A stretch of 64,000 bases of DNA from Gemmatimonadota bacterium (GTDB lineage: Bacteria; Gemmatimonadota; Gemmatimonadetes; Gemmatimonadales; GWC2-71-9), in the NCBI GenBank assembly GCA_003169895.1, contig PNAE01000008.1:1-64000 (forward strand). The letters run 5' to 3'. Shown piece after piece: positions 1 to 7,864 of this stretch (position 1 is its first letter; each line of letters opens with the position of its first letter). The notes under the pieces are model-generated. The model was not told the origin of the DNA. It was given only the letters and a program-made list of their open reading frames with translations, and searched no databases. Position numbers and translations under genes: made by a program.

Positions 1-1300
1 TAAAGACCTGAGGCGTGGGCGCAGCCGACGCCAATGCATCGACAGAGCCATACCCAAAGTAGGCATTGGGGCTCCCAGTTCCGCGAGGATGGGCTTGCTG
101 CTCGAGCAGCGCCAAGACATTGATATAGCTGAATCCTTGGGCAAGAATCAGCGCGGCTGCGCCGGCAGCGACTGGGGCAGAGAAGGATGATCCTGCCCAG
201 TTGGACTGAGTACCGCCGCCATTTTTGTCCGTCAGAGTAAAAGCGCCAGCGGCGGACAGTACGACTGCCGATCCGTATGTGAAGTACGTGCTATCAACAG
301 CGTAAGTCGTGTCATTAAACCCCGTAACCGCGATCGCACCCGGCCAACTTGCGACCGTGGAAACATGCCAGGGAATACGGCAGCCTAACCCAGTGTTGCC
401 GTCTTTCGTTATTGCCCCATCGCCGGCAGCCGCCACGACAATGATTCCGGCGCTGACGGCAGACGCAATCGCGTTCCTGACCAACGTGTCCGGATGATTG
501 TCAGGGGACCCGCAATCGCCCAGGCTAATATTGATCACGCGGATAGTATCATGGGTCGTGGCCCACTTGATCGCCATGTAGAGGTCACCCTCGTTGCAAG
601 CGCTGTCGCAAATACGGTATGAGTACAGCTTCGCCGACGGGGCCATTCCGCGGACGTCAGTTCCGGATGCCACCAGCACCCCAGCGACCGCGGTGCCATG
701 GCCGTTCAAGTCGGAGCAGTACCCCAAGTGGCCAGTGGTGTAGTCTTTCCCTCCGACAATGCGCGCAGCAAGGTCCACGTGAGTGCAGTCCGCTCCGCCG
801 TCGATGAACGCAATGTGGACGCCGGACCCAGTGTTCCCGAGGATCGAACCAACGAGGTCGGCGTGCGCATCATGAATTCCCCACGGAATCACCGCCGTCC
901 TGCGTCGCGCGCTTGCTTCGATGGGCCGCCCCATCTGCGTGATATAATCGCCGGGAACGGAAACCGCGCTCACCCATGCTAGCTTACGGATTTCAGTGAC
1001 TGTGGCTGCCACCTTGTCAGTGGCGACCTTGAGCACCAACGTTCGATCCGTCCCATCCATGTCAGTGCCCGACCGAACGTTGGGTCCGACGACCGCTTGG
1101 AGGCGCCCCGTTGGAGCTGTTTCCCCATAAGCCACGTATACCGTTGAGAATGGGCCTTTGACGTCGGTTCGTTCGAGAAATTCAGTCTCTGTGGAGCTTG
1201 TCGTGCCCACCGGCGGCGCATTCGCCTGATCTGGACTGCAGCTCGCAAGAATTGTTACAAGCGCCACGACTACTGGAAGTCGCGCTCGGTGACATGTCAT
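1..1300 (-). CDS. Subtilisin-like (S8) serine protease lipoprotein, 3' end cut by window edge
   Basis: Translation of the minus strand from ATG at 1300 gives 433 codons with no stop before the window edge. A GGGAG ribosome site lies just upstream. The N-terminus is a lipoprotein signal with C21 in TILASC. Residues 50-120 look like an I9-type propeptide. The catalytic domain follows, with Asp167 in FIDGG, His201 in NGHGTAVAG and Ser372 in GSSFSAP. The oxyanion-hole Asn of the family, normally in AAGN, is replaced by Asp294 in AAGDGA, so activity may be reduced. It lies 42 nt downstream of a small lipoprotein gene. A second subtilase of the same design is at 7865-9571. It is probably exported and membrane anchored; substrate unknown. 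Confidence 0.9.
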   Translation of the reverse strand, partial: MTCHRARLPVVVALVTILASCSPDQANAPPVGTTSSTETEFLERTDVKGPFSTVYVAYGETAPTGRLQAVVGPNVRSGTDMDGTDRTLVLKVATDKVAATVTEIRKLAWVSAVSVPGDYITQMGRPIEASARRRTAVIPWGIHDAHADLVGSILGNTGSGVHIAFIDGGADCTHVDLAARIVGGKDYTTGHLGYCSDLNGHGTAVAGVLVASGTDVRGMAPSAKLYSYRICDSACNEGDLYMAIKWATTHDTIRVINISLGDCGSPDNHPDTLVRNAIASAVSAGIIVVAAAGDGAITKDGNTGLGCRIPWHVSTVASWPGAIAVTGFNDTTYAVDSTYFTYGSAVVLSAAGAFTLTDKNGGGTQSNWAGSSFSAPVAAGAAALILAQGFSYINVLALLEQQAHPRGTGSPNAYFGYGSVDALASAAPTPQVF

Positions 1301-1342
1301 CGAAAGCTCCCATGGAAGTAAAGCGTTGACGGACAGATGACG

Positions 1343-1843
1343 CTAGTTATGCACCGGGCGTTTGCCGAGGTAGTAGAGGTCGTGTACGATATAAACGGCG
1401 CGTGCATTTGGATCGCGGGCCAAGAGGTCAATCTTCGCAAGCTTCATTGTTGAAGACATGATGCTATCCGAAATAAAACCCGCGCTGCGCGGCGCGGATG
1501 ACAGCGAATCGAGTATCGCGCTATCAGACGGCGTGGCGGCGCTGGCATAGAACACGTAAACAGGCTCGACGTTCGTAGAATCGTCGACAAGATCGGCCTG
1601 GACTCCCGGCAGCGAATCGAGCGTCGTGTTGCTAACCACGGTTTGAAACCAGAGGCAGTTCGCGAGTCGAATCGTGACGATGTTCATACCGCCAGTCGCG
1701 GCAATTAATGCGATGTCAGCCGCGGTCGGGAGGTGGTCGTAATGCGCGACGACGCCGTGCGGCGTTGGGGCTGGCGGTGGGGTTGCTTCTCCGGCGCATG
1801 AGCACGTGAGGACGACGAGCAGAGCCAAGCGCAAACGACCCAT
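1343..1843 (-). CDS. Small lipoprotein with two propeptide-like modules
   Basis: 166 aa starting at ATG 1843, preceded by AGAGG. The signal peptide ends in LTCSC, a lipobox, followed by a proline-rich linker. I do not recognise the family. The mature part seems to contain two alternating strand/helix modules: one from GVVAHYD to about PGVQADLVDD, and one from VYVFYAS to AVYIVHD. These resemble the N-terminal propeptide (inhibitor I9 type) of the adjacent subtilases, including a conserved aromatic-Tyr strand and a terminal (P)GV-x-x-V strand. The gene lies 42 nt upstream of the subtilase, on the same strand, so the two are probably cotranscribed. A role as a subtilase inhibitor or chaperone is inference. 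Confidence 0.7.
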   Translation of the reverse strand: MGRLRLALLVVLTCSCAGEATPPPAPTPHGVVAHYDHLPTAADIALIAATGGMNIVTIRLANCLWFQTVVSNTTLDSLPGVQADLVDDSTNVEPVYVFYASAATPSDSAILDSLSSAPRSAGFISDSIMSSTMKLAKIDLLARDPNARAVYIVHDLYYLGKRPVHN

Positions 1844-2114
1844 ATTCGGACCTCTCAAAGCAGGATAGATGTCTATCAGGTCATCCTAGCAAGCCGCTTG
1901 ACACGCCAAATTCTTGACCGTCATCAATGATTCGATCGGCTTGTCAACTGAAGTGGCCTTCCCCGAAGACCTTACCCGATCAAGCCCGACCCCGGAGTGC
2001 TGTCACGACAGGCCGACGCCCCGGCGTTCAGTTTGCGCGTGCTCAATAAGGATGGGGGCACTTCGCGGCGTCAGCCAGCATCGGAACGGACCAATGTGGT
2101 CTTTTTGTGCGAAG

Positions 2115-3371
2115 CTAACCGGCCGGTGCGCGAAGCGGTCCGGCGGCGACGTAATTGACGTAACCGGCCCTGCGTAACGCCAGTTCCAGTGCCGCCTCCC
2201 ACGCGGTCAGGCCGAGGATCACCCGCCAACTGCACCCGTAATAGCGCTTACACCATCGCGAGGCAGTCTGGAGCGACAAACTCTCTGCGGCGGCGGCGGC
2301 CTGTTCGCTTAGCCCCTCTTTCATGGCACGCGCGATCAGATGCACACTTGACTTGAGGGCGAGCCAAGCTGACGGACTCCACAGGCCCTCACGATGTAAC
2401 CGGCGTCGCAGTCCTGTCCCAGCAGCAGCGCCACTTAGGGCCGTTCGAACCAACTCCGCTTGCTTCACGCGGAGACGCAACGCAACATACGCCGCAACGT
2501 CCTCCCACTCGGGCAACGGCCGGCACGCCACCGCAACCCGTATGGCCGCATCGGACGGCTGGCCTGCGCCCGACCAGCGCAAAACGGCGACGGCCATGCC
2601 CGGATGCCGCATGGCAGCCGCGAGCTCGTTTCCGGAGCCGCCCCGGTCCAACAGCACCAACGGACACCACGGCGCCGCGCGCCAACTGTCGATAACGACG
2701 TCAGGATGGACTGGGAGATTATCATCGCAGTCCAGCACGACAATGGATCCGAGCGTCCCCGGCGGTAGACTCGCGACCAACTCACCTGACCCGCGCCGAA
2801 TCGCGATCGAACTTGCCGCGCCCGCGTTGCTCCGTCCTGGTATCTCGACTGGAACGATTGCTGGACTGTCGGGTGGCTCATTGAGGTCGCCGGCGGCGGC
2901 TCGTGCCGGTCGCTTCGCTGGGTATCTCATGATTCGTATCGGCGCGGGCTGCGTCCGGGTCCGAACGTCGACCAGATCTCGAATCGCAGCTGCGATGTAC
3001 AATTCCCCGACCAACACAGTCTCGATCGCCTCGACGAGCTCCTCAGGGTAGAGCTTGAGCAGAAAACCGCTCGCACCATTTGCGATCGCGAGTGCAGCAA
3101 TCGACGGGTCGTCCGCGCCCGTATAGACAACGAAGCGCGTTTGCGGGCACGCTTTGCGCAGCTGTCGCAGCCGCACCAGCGAGTTCTCCTTCCGAAAGTA
3201 CACGTCAAGAAGCGCTATGTCGGGATGTTGCCGACGAAGCTCGCGCGCGAGTCTGGCCAAGGAAAATACTGACCTCAGTACGGTGTAACCGTGCCGCCTG
3301 AGCCGTCGCTCAAGGCTGCTGACAATATCGGGATAAACGTCCGCGATAAGGATGCGCGGCTTATGGGACAC
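2115..3371 (-). CDS. Response regulator with C-terminal AraC-like helix-turn-helix
   Basis: 418 aa from GTG at 3371 with AAAGG upstream. Residues 5-120 form a receiver domain: acidic pair near ADVYPD, phosphoacceptor Asp in ALLDVYF, Thr in VYTGA and Lys in LLKLY. A linker of about 200 residues follows. The last 80 residues have an HTH pattern (SEQAAAAAESLSLQTASRWCKRYYG), resembling the C-terminus of the protein at 16815-17588. No kinase gene is adjacent. It sits in the outer island among protease and lipoprotein genes and may regulate them, but nothing in the sequence proves that. Confidence 0.75.
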   Translation of the reverse strand: MSHKPRILIADVYPDIVSSLERRLRRHGYTVLRSVFSLARLARELRRQHPDIALLDVYFRKENSLVRLRQLRKACPQTRFVVYTGADDPSIAALAIANGASGFLLKLYPEELVEAIETVLVGELYIAAAIRDLVDVRTRTQPAPIRIMRYPAKRPARAAAGDLNEPPDSPAIVPVEIPGRSNAGAASSIAIRRGSGELVASLPPGTLGSIVVLDCDDNLPVHPDVVIDSWRAAPWCPLVLLDRGGSGNELAAAMRHPGMAVAVLRWSGAGQPSDAAIRVAVACRPLPEWEDVAAYVALRLRVKQAELVRTALSGAAAGTGLRRRLHREGLWSPSAWLALKSSVHLIARAMKEGLSEQAAAAAESLSLQTASRWCKRYYGCSWRVILGLTAWEAALELALRRAGYVNYVAAGPLRAPAG

Positions 3372-3493
3372 TGGAACCTTTCATCCGATGCCTGCTGCCC
3401 CGGACACAGAATCGTGCGGGAGCAGTGGTGCATAGGTCCCGCGAGAAACACGTGTCAGCACGGCACATCGTCGCAGACTACGCCACTCGGAAC

Positions 3494-3843
3494 CTAATGC
3501 CACAAACCGGGTTCACCGCCCCAAACTTCGTCACCGCTGGAGTAGCGCAACTCCGGGTTGAACGCGCCAGTCAGGTCCGTCTCGCAACCGTCGGCCAACC
3601 CGTCGTTTTGTGCATCCGTCATCTCGTCACCAAAGCAGGCGTTCGCCGTGATAGTGGACGCGATGTCTATGCCGACTGAATCCCGGTACCGATCCTGGCG
3701 CCCAGTACCGCAACAAAATCCAGCCATGCAACAATCGGGCTGCACGAGCGTCTTGGCCACCGGACTCGACGCAACATCCTCGGCGCACAGGCGGTCGCGA
3801 CCGCGGGTCCGACGAACCCTAGCAACAAGTAATCCCGTTTCAC
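3494..3843 (-). pseudogene. Frameshifted and truncated lipoprotein gene
   Basis: A GTG at 3843 with a strong GAGGGAG ribosome site opens a lipoprotein signal (VKRDYLLLGFVGPAVATAC). That frame soon becomes implausible. The adjacent frame, entered with a one-base shift near 3790, continues as a cysteine-rich segment and then DAQNDGLADGCETDLTGAF, which resembles the D-rich 'DGLDDxCE..LA.aFAPEL' start seen in secreted proteins of related bacteria. It stops at 3494, much too early for such proteins. I read this as a decayed gene. A sequencing error at the shift would repair the N-terminus but not the early stop. Confidence 0.5.
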
Positions 3844-4176
3844 GTGCTCCCTCGGTTGAAATGGCTTGTCCAACCAACCGACCGTACCCGCCCGACATCA
3901 ACAAAGTATCAAATCGAAATCGAGCCTGGTCGGGACACAGTTTGGCTCGGATGGATCGCACCGACGCCACTGCCGACACGGCGCGATACCAGACAACATG
4001 CGAGAGAATCACGGGAGCACCACTAGGGTTTTCCCTAGGGCGTCGACGCCACACATGGAGCCCAGTGAGACAGCGAATCAGAAGGGAGTGTCGACGGCCG
4101 GATGAGTCAGGTATGATGTGGGCGCAGCCAGCTTGCACTCGACGGTGCTACACTGCTGATGCAGACAGACGCGTAG

Positions 4177-4452
4177 GTGGCGATAAGATCGCTCGCGAAA
4201 GGAATGTTTGGACTCTTCAGCCTGCTCTCCTGTACATCCGAGGCGTCGAACAGCGTGCAGGGGCTATGGGGTGGGATCGACGGTGAACTGGTCGATTCAG
4301 GCTCGGAGGCGGTCCTGACGTTGGCTTGCCTGCGTGATGTGCGTGGAGGTGCGTGCTATCGCTACCGCCGCTACCGGCGGCCCGTCGGCATGGGAGGTTG
4401 CCAGACGGATCGGCGAGCGCCGGACTTCGTCTCATGGCCCACGGCCCTTTGA
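4177..4452 (+). pseudogene. Truncated small lipoprotein, tail replaced by repeat sequence
   Basis: The start is GTG 4177 or ATG 4204. A lipobox (FSLLSC) is followed by GLWGGIDGELVDSGSEAVLTLAC. This aligns with GSWGGINAQVYDSTAAKGIVVGIPC of the intact lipoprotein at 7412-7822: shared G-x-WGGI, DS and C. Homology stops exactly where a 50-nt repeat begins at 4331, after which the reading frame encodes low-complexity CYRYRRYRR. I interpret it as a relative of the 7412 lipoprotein truncated by repeat insertion or recombination. Confidence 0.5.
4331..4380 (+). repeat. 50-nt interspersed repeat, copy 1
   Basis: Matches 5343-5392 in direct orientation at 46 of 50 positions. The 3' end carries a perfect CCGCCG-CTAC-CGGCGG hairpin (4365-4380). 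It interrupts a lipoprotein reading frame. Confidence 0.75.
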
Positions 4453-4632
4453 CTCGTACTCTGCGGCCGGACGTTTGCCGAGAATCGCGAACTCGCGGCC
4501 ATTCCTGACGCACGCAAAATGGCCCTTAATCCGGTGCACCGGCACGCGTGGCGTATTTGCGTCTTATGCTGCGAGTGAAGCCTGCTCGAAGTCGAAGCCG
4601 CTGAGAGAAATCGGCTTAGCGGGAGCGGAGCC

Positions 4633-5172
4633 TTACCTGCCACGAAGCAGTTCGGTGGGACAGGGGTCTAGTTCGATGTCCGCGGTGACGATGTTCGGGT
4701 CACTAGCCAGTGTGCTGGTGGCGCTCATGAGAGCATTCAATGCCGTCGCGGTCGTTGTGTAGAAGGTACCCACGATATGGGTTGGGTGCCCGTCCCAGGC
4801 CAGCCAGACGGAAGTTATTCCGAGTGCCGCGATGAGGACGGAGTCCCCGGTCGTGCCGGGAAGGTCGGTCAAGACTGCAATCCCGCTGCACCAGCCGCCG
4901 AGGCTATCGAAGTCGACGATGGCGGCGGGTTTCGGGTTCAGGGCAGAAAACGCGCTCGTTGGGATTGATGTCTGAACCGCGATCGAATGGATGATCCGGT
5001 ACATCCTCGCGTAGCTACCGCCAGTCTGGCTCGCCGCGATCGAGTCTGCGCTAGTCACATGACCGGAATACTGCAGCAGTACAGTCCGTAGTGCGATTGG
5101 TGCGGGCAAATCCGGCGTCGCGGAACAGGCGACGATGCAAGCGAGCAGGGCGATCGGCGGGAGGCGGAGCAT
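4633..5172 (-). CDS. Small lipoprotein with two propeptide-like modules
   Basis: 179 aa from ATG 5172, with GGAGG six bases upstream. The signal ends in CIVAC (lipobox). The mature protein has no family I can name. It appears to contain two similar modules (about residues 25-90 and 95-170), each opening with a strand ending near an aromatic residue and closing with a strand such as NIVTADIELD. The layout is like the lipoproteins at 1343-1843 and 5542-6033 and like subtilase propeptides. It is alone on its strand, convergent with the truncated lipoprotein at 4177. Function unknown; export and lipidation are well supported. Confidence 0.65.
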   Translation of the reverse strand: MLRLPPIALLACIVACSATPDLPAPIALRTVLLQYSGHVTSADSIAASQTGGSYARMYRIIHSIAVQTSIPTSAFSALNPKPAAIVDFDSLGGWCSGIAVLTDLPGTTGDSVLIAALGITSVWLAWDGHPTHIVGTFYTTTATALNALMSATSTLASDPNIVTADIELDPCPTELLRGR

Positions 5173-5342
5173 AGGTCCTCCATGGAGCGAGCGAACCGAA
5201 GTATACCCCGAAATCGCCGCCCGGACTTCCCCGGGCGGAACATTCGCCGGTCGACGGAGCTAATGCTCAAGCCGAAGACGCCGCAGATGCTTGAGCAGTT
5301 TGTGACGGACCGTGCGTGGCTGTGCGTTGCTGTGCGGGAGCG

Positions 5343-5392
5343 TGCGTGATGTGCATGGATGTGCGTTCTATCGCTACCGCCGCTACCGGAGG
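5343..5392 (+). repeat. 50-nt interspersed repeat, copy 2
   Basis: Direct copy of 4331-4380 with four mismatches. The terminal hairpin has one mismatch (CCGCCG-CTAC-CGGAGG). It lies between two divergent lipoprotein genes and is preceded by a run of GTGCGT-like units (about 5312-5342). The rest of the gap 5173-5541 shows no gene. Confidence 0.7.
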
Positions 5393-5541
5393 TGTGTCGA
5401 TTCTTGCTCGCGCGTCCGAGAAGGCCCGGCACTTACACGTGCAGCTGTTTGCTCAGCATCCGGACCCGAAGGTAGCTTGCGTGGGATCGATGTTCGGCTT
5501 GTCCCGCGTCCCAGAAAGACGGGAAACCTACGAAACGGCAA

Positions 5542-6033
5542 TTGGTTCTCACTTTTCTGCCTGTCGTGGCTCTGCTCGCGACGGCCTGCGGCGCTGCTGA
5601 CCTACCGGTAGACCGACCGGTGACGGTCCGCGGCGTCCAGTTCCTGCGAAAGCTCATCCAGAGTGACAGCGTGATGGTCGCTCAGTATGGGCAGATAATA
5701 GCCGTCATCCGACGTGACTCGGACATGGTCATACTGACGAACGCCGATCTGCATCTGATCGCGGCGTTGCCCGGCGTCGGTGTGGTTTGTCAGTCCTTGG
5801 GCACCGATTCCACCGCGAAGATCGAGGTGGAACTGGGTGTAGGTCCAGCCCCCCTTGATTCGGCGATCGCAATTGTTGAAAAGGTGGGAACGGTTCACTT
5901 CGCTGACTCGACCTACGACAACATTGTAGACGGATTTGTTCCCGCCTACCGGCTGCGGGAGTTCGACGCCTTTCCGCTCATTTCATACCTATGGGTTGGG
6001 GTTTGTCCGTTCATGCAAGCTCTCCGAAGATGA
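5542..6033 (+). CDS. Small lipoprotein with two propeptide-like modules
   Basis: 163 aa if translated from TTG 5542; lipobox LLATAC. The codons just upstream in frame (ACG AAA CGG CAA, from 5530) would give the positively charged n-region of a signal peptide, so the original start may have been an ATG now read as ACG. The gene could therefore be weakly expressed. The mature part has one module ending LIAALPGVGVVCQ, strongly like the end of an I9 propeptide, and a second module after KIEVELGVG. It is the last gene of the outer island before the integrase-tail repeat. Confidence 0.6.
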   Translation: MVLTFLPVVALLATACGAADLPVDRPVTVRGVQFLRKLIQSDSVMVAQYGQIIAVIRRDSDMVILTNADLHLIAALPGVGVVCQSLGTDSTAKIEVELGVGPAPLDSAIAIVEKVGTVHFADSTYDNIVDGFVPAYRLREFDAFPLISYLWVGVCPFMQALRR

Positions 6034-6058
6034 CCGTCTGACCAGAGAGTTGCGCTGA

Positions 6059-6196
6059 CGCCGCAGCAGTAGGCACGTCTTGGAAGGTTGACGAACGAAC
6101 ACTCGCAGCGCAGAATCCCGAAAAGCGAAAACCCCACCGGTCACGGAATACCAAGCGGGGCAATCACTTCTATTTCATCGGGGCGCCGGGATTTGA
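6059..6196 (+). repeat. Island junction: integrase 3' tail relic plus tRNA-Pro 3' flank and end
   Basis: 6059-6091 reads as ten codons ending VLEG and stop, matching the end of the intact integrase (RRVLEG, stop at 12696). Similarity continues past the stop: the tRNA-Pro terminator segment (about 6111-6170) and CGGGGCGCCGGGATTTGA at 6179-6196 match 12747-12835 closely. This is the arrangement expected where one island inserted next to an older one at the same tRNA. The protein-level match alone is short; the nucleotide continuity is the stronger evidence. Confidence 0.7.
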
Positions 6197-6258
6197 GCCA
6201 AAGGCGAGCGAGCCCGCGCAGCGGGCGCAGCTCCACCCGGGACCTCCTTCTCCCGAAG
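6179..6258 (-). other. Attachment site: split tRNA-Pro 3' fragment
   Basis: 6179-6196 and 6235-6258 together reproduce the 3' half of the tRNA-Pro at 12817-12891 in the same orientation, with one mismatch in the second block. A 38-nt insert (6197-6234), containing a GCCCGC-GCA-GCGGGC hairpin, separates them. I take this as the distal att site of the 6.2-12.8 kb island, degraded after integration. It is not a functional tRNA. Confidence 0.75.
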
Positions 6259-6363
6259 CTGTCCTTTCTGAAGTCCAATTCCGTTGAAATGCCGGAGTTT
6301 CCTGAGAAAGGCCGCCTGTCTGCCGGGATGCGTTTTCTCACTTCGGCATCGAAACGTACGTCA

Positions 6364-6384
6364 ATGGACACCTGAACGGACACC
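6364..6384 (+). other. GGACACC direct repeats near island end
   Basis: ATGGACACC at 6364-6372 and ACGGACACC at 6376-6384 match three ACGGACACC units beside the integrase 3' end (12700-12741). They are possible arm-type integrase sites. The remainder of 6259-6539 shows no gene. Confidence 0.45.
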
Positions 6385-6539
6385 CGGCACGGTGTGCCTA
6401 CTTCGCTACGCACGTGTGTTCCAGTCGGGTCCGAAGTACTTGATCGGCTGTCCGACGGACTGCTGAGGTTCCCGCGGTCGAGTTACTGATTTGGTTGTTA
6501 TGTTGAAGTTGAACGAAACCCCAGAAACCTGAGCCTTCG

Positions 6540-6827
6540 ATGCCTCACCGCATCCGCCTGCCCTTGCCGCAGGTCTTACCGCCAGACCTTCCCCACGATC
6601 GATGCCTCACGTTAGTCGAGACTGGCTTCGCATGTACTCCGAAGCAAGCGCAGGTCGTTCTCGCCGGTGTAGGTGCGGAAACATATGCCGAGATTGGGAA
6701 GGCCCTGCGAATGTCGACGAGTACCGTGCGCGCGCACTACCGGGAATTCGTCGCTTGGACGGGATGCCAGGGGCGCAACCACGCGACAGCGCTTGTCGTT
6801 GCGCTGCTCTGGCAATCCGTGCTTTAA
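6540..6827 (+). CDS. Small LuxR-type helix-turn-helix protein
   Basis: 95 aa from ATG 6540; no clear ribosome site. Residues 30-92 fit a GerE/LuxR DNA-binding domain: a Thr-Pro-x-Gln start, EIGKALRMSTSTVRAHYREF as helix-turn-helix, then a short helix with NHATALVVAL. There is no sensory or receiver domain, so it is a stand-alone DNA-binding module, perhaps regulating island genes or the lipoprotein/subtilase pair downstream. Confidence 0.6.
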   Translation: MPHRIRLPLPQVLPPDLPHDRCLTLVETGFACTPKQAQVVLAGVGAETYAEIGKALRMSTSTVRAHYREFVAWTGCQGRNHATALVVALLWQSVL

Positions 6828-6943
6828 TGGCCAGCGAGGACTAGCCGTTCCGGACTACCTCGATCTGCCTTCTAACGGCGATCGCGAGCGGTCGCTACTC
6901 TTCGCAAGTCCGAGGGAACGAGTTCGGTCGCCCAAACTTGCCT

Positions 6944-7411
6944 ATGGAGAGCCGGCTCACTTGCGTCGCCGAAGTCATTTCACCTGCCGATATCGGCGGC
7001 GGCTTACTTGGAACTCCGGAAGCTGTCTACCCTGCCAAGGATGAGCAGGTGTGGATCGAGATACTTGACGCGAACGAAGTCATCTACAACTACTCGCTAG
7101 TTTCAAAGGTCGTTGCACCCGAGTGCGCCGATCCTTCGCTGGCAAAGTTTCTCTCGGCGAGCGTCGGACCGATACCTGCCATCCCTGACAGCAGGCTTAT
7201 GGCCGTCGCGTCCGAAAACTACATCAAGACACTGACGAGTGGATCCCGGGACAACAAATTATGCTCTCAAGGAGTAAATGACATGCGATGGCTCGCACTG
7301 AGATTGGTTGCCGTGACAATCGCGTGTGGATGTACCGTCGCCGTCTGCGTCGCGGCAGGAACACGGTCATTCAGATCACTAAGCTCGGCTGCATTCCGTG
7401 AGGGTCGTCGG
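6944..7411 (+). other. Open frame of uncertain status upstream of lipoprotein
   Basis: From ATG 6944 the frame is open into the lipoprotein at 7412 without a stop. The first 110 residues (starting MESRLTCVAEVISP) look protein-like but match no family I know and lack a near ribosome site. An internal ATG at 7283 has an excellent AAGGAG ribosome site (7269-7274) and starts a hydrophobic segment ending IACGC. This could be an alternative lipoprotein start, or a decayed gene fused in frame to the next. Confidence 0.3.
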
Positions 7412-7822
7412 ATGAAGAACTGTCTTCGCGTTGTACCACTCCTGACCTTGCTCGTGGCGTGTTCAACGCAACTTCCGCAGACTCCAACCGAGTTTTCCGG
7501 CAGTTGGGGCGGTATAAACGCTCAAGTCTATGACTCCACGGCTGCGAAGGGCATTGTCGTCGGGATCCCGTGTCACGCCGTACTCATCCCGAAGCCAGTG
7601 CAGGTCTACAGCAACGGCGATTTCTACGCTCCCGGGACAGTGTTCGCATCATCCGATGGAGAATTTATCGGATGGCCAGCTAGCATCTCCGGTCACATCT
7701 CGAACAATACGCTTGCCTTGGATGTCACCGTTCCCAACGGACTCGGCGGGACCGGAACTGGCCATTTCACGTTGACTGCCGGTCGGCCACCGACTTGGCA
7801 GGTGCCAGGCTGCGTCGCGTAG
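7412..7822 (+). CDS. Small lipoprotein upstream of subtilase
   Basis: 136 aa from ATG 7412, with GAGGG upstream; an in-frame ATG at 7283 is an alternative start. Signal peptide MKNCLRVVPLLTLLVAC with lipobox at C17. The mature domain begins SGSWGGINAQVYDS and contains two cysteines that could pair; its alternation of strands and glycines suggests a small beta barrel. A truncated relative is at 4177-4452. It lies 42 nt before the subtilase gene on the same strand, the same spacing as the lipoprotein/subtilase pair at 1343/1300. Function unknown; a protease partner is plausible. Confidence 0.7.
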   Translation: MKNCLRVVPLLTLLVACSTQLPQTPTEFSGSWGGINAQVYDSTAAKGIVVGIPCHAVLIPKPVQVYSNGDFYAPGTVFASSDGEFIGWPASISGHISNNTLALDVTVPNGLGGTGTGHFTLTAGRPPTWQVPGCVA

Positions 7823-7864
7823 CCAGCAACGCCGAAGAACACATTTCGTCTTGAGGAGGAGCAA

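Noticed and set aside
6088-6137. Short minus-strand frame beginning MGFSLFGI, seen at both island ends
   Set aside because: It is the antisense of the duplicated terminator/att block, not a gene family.
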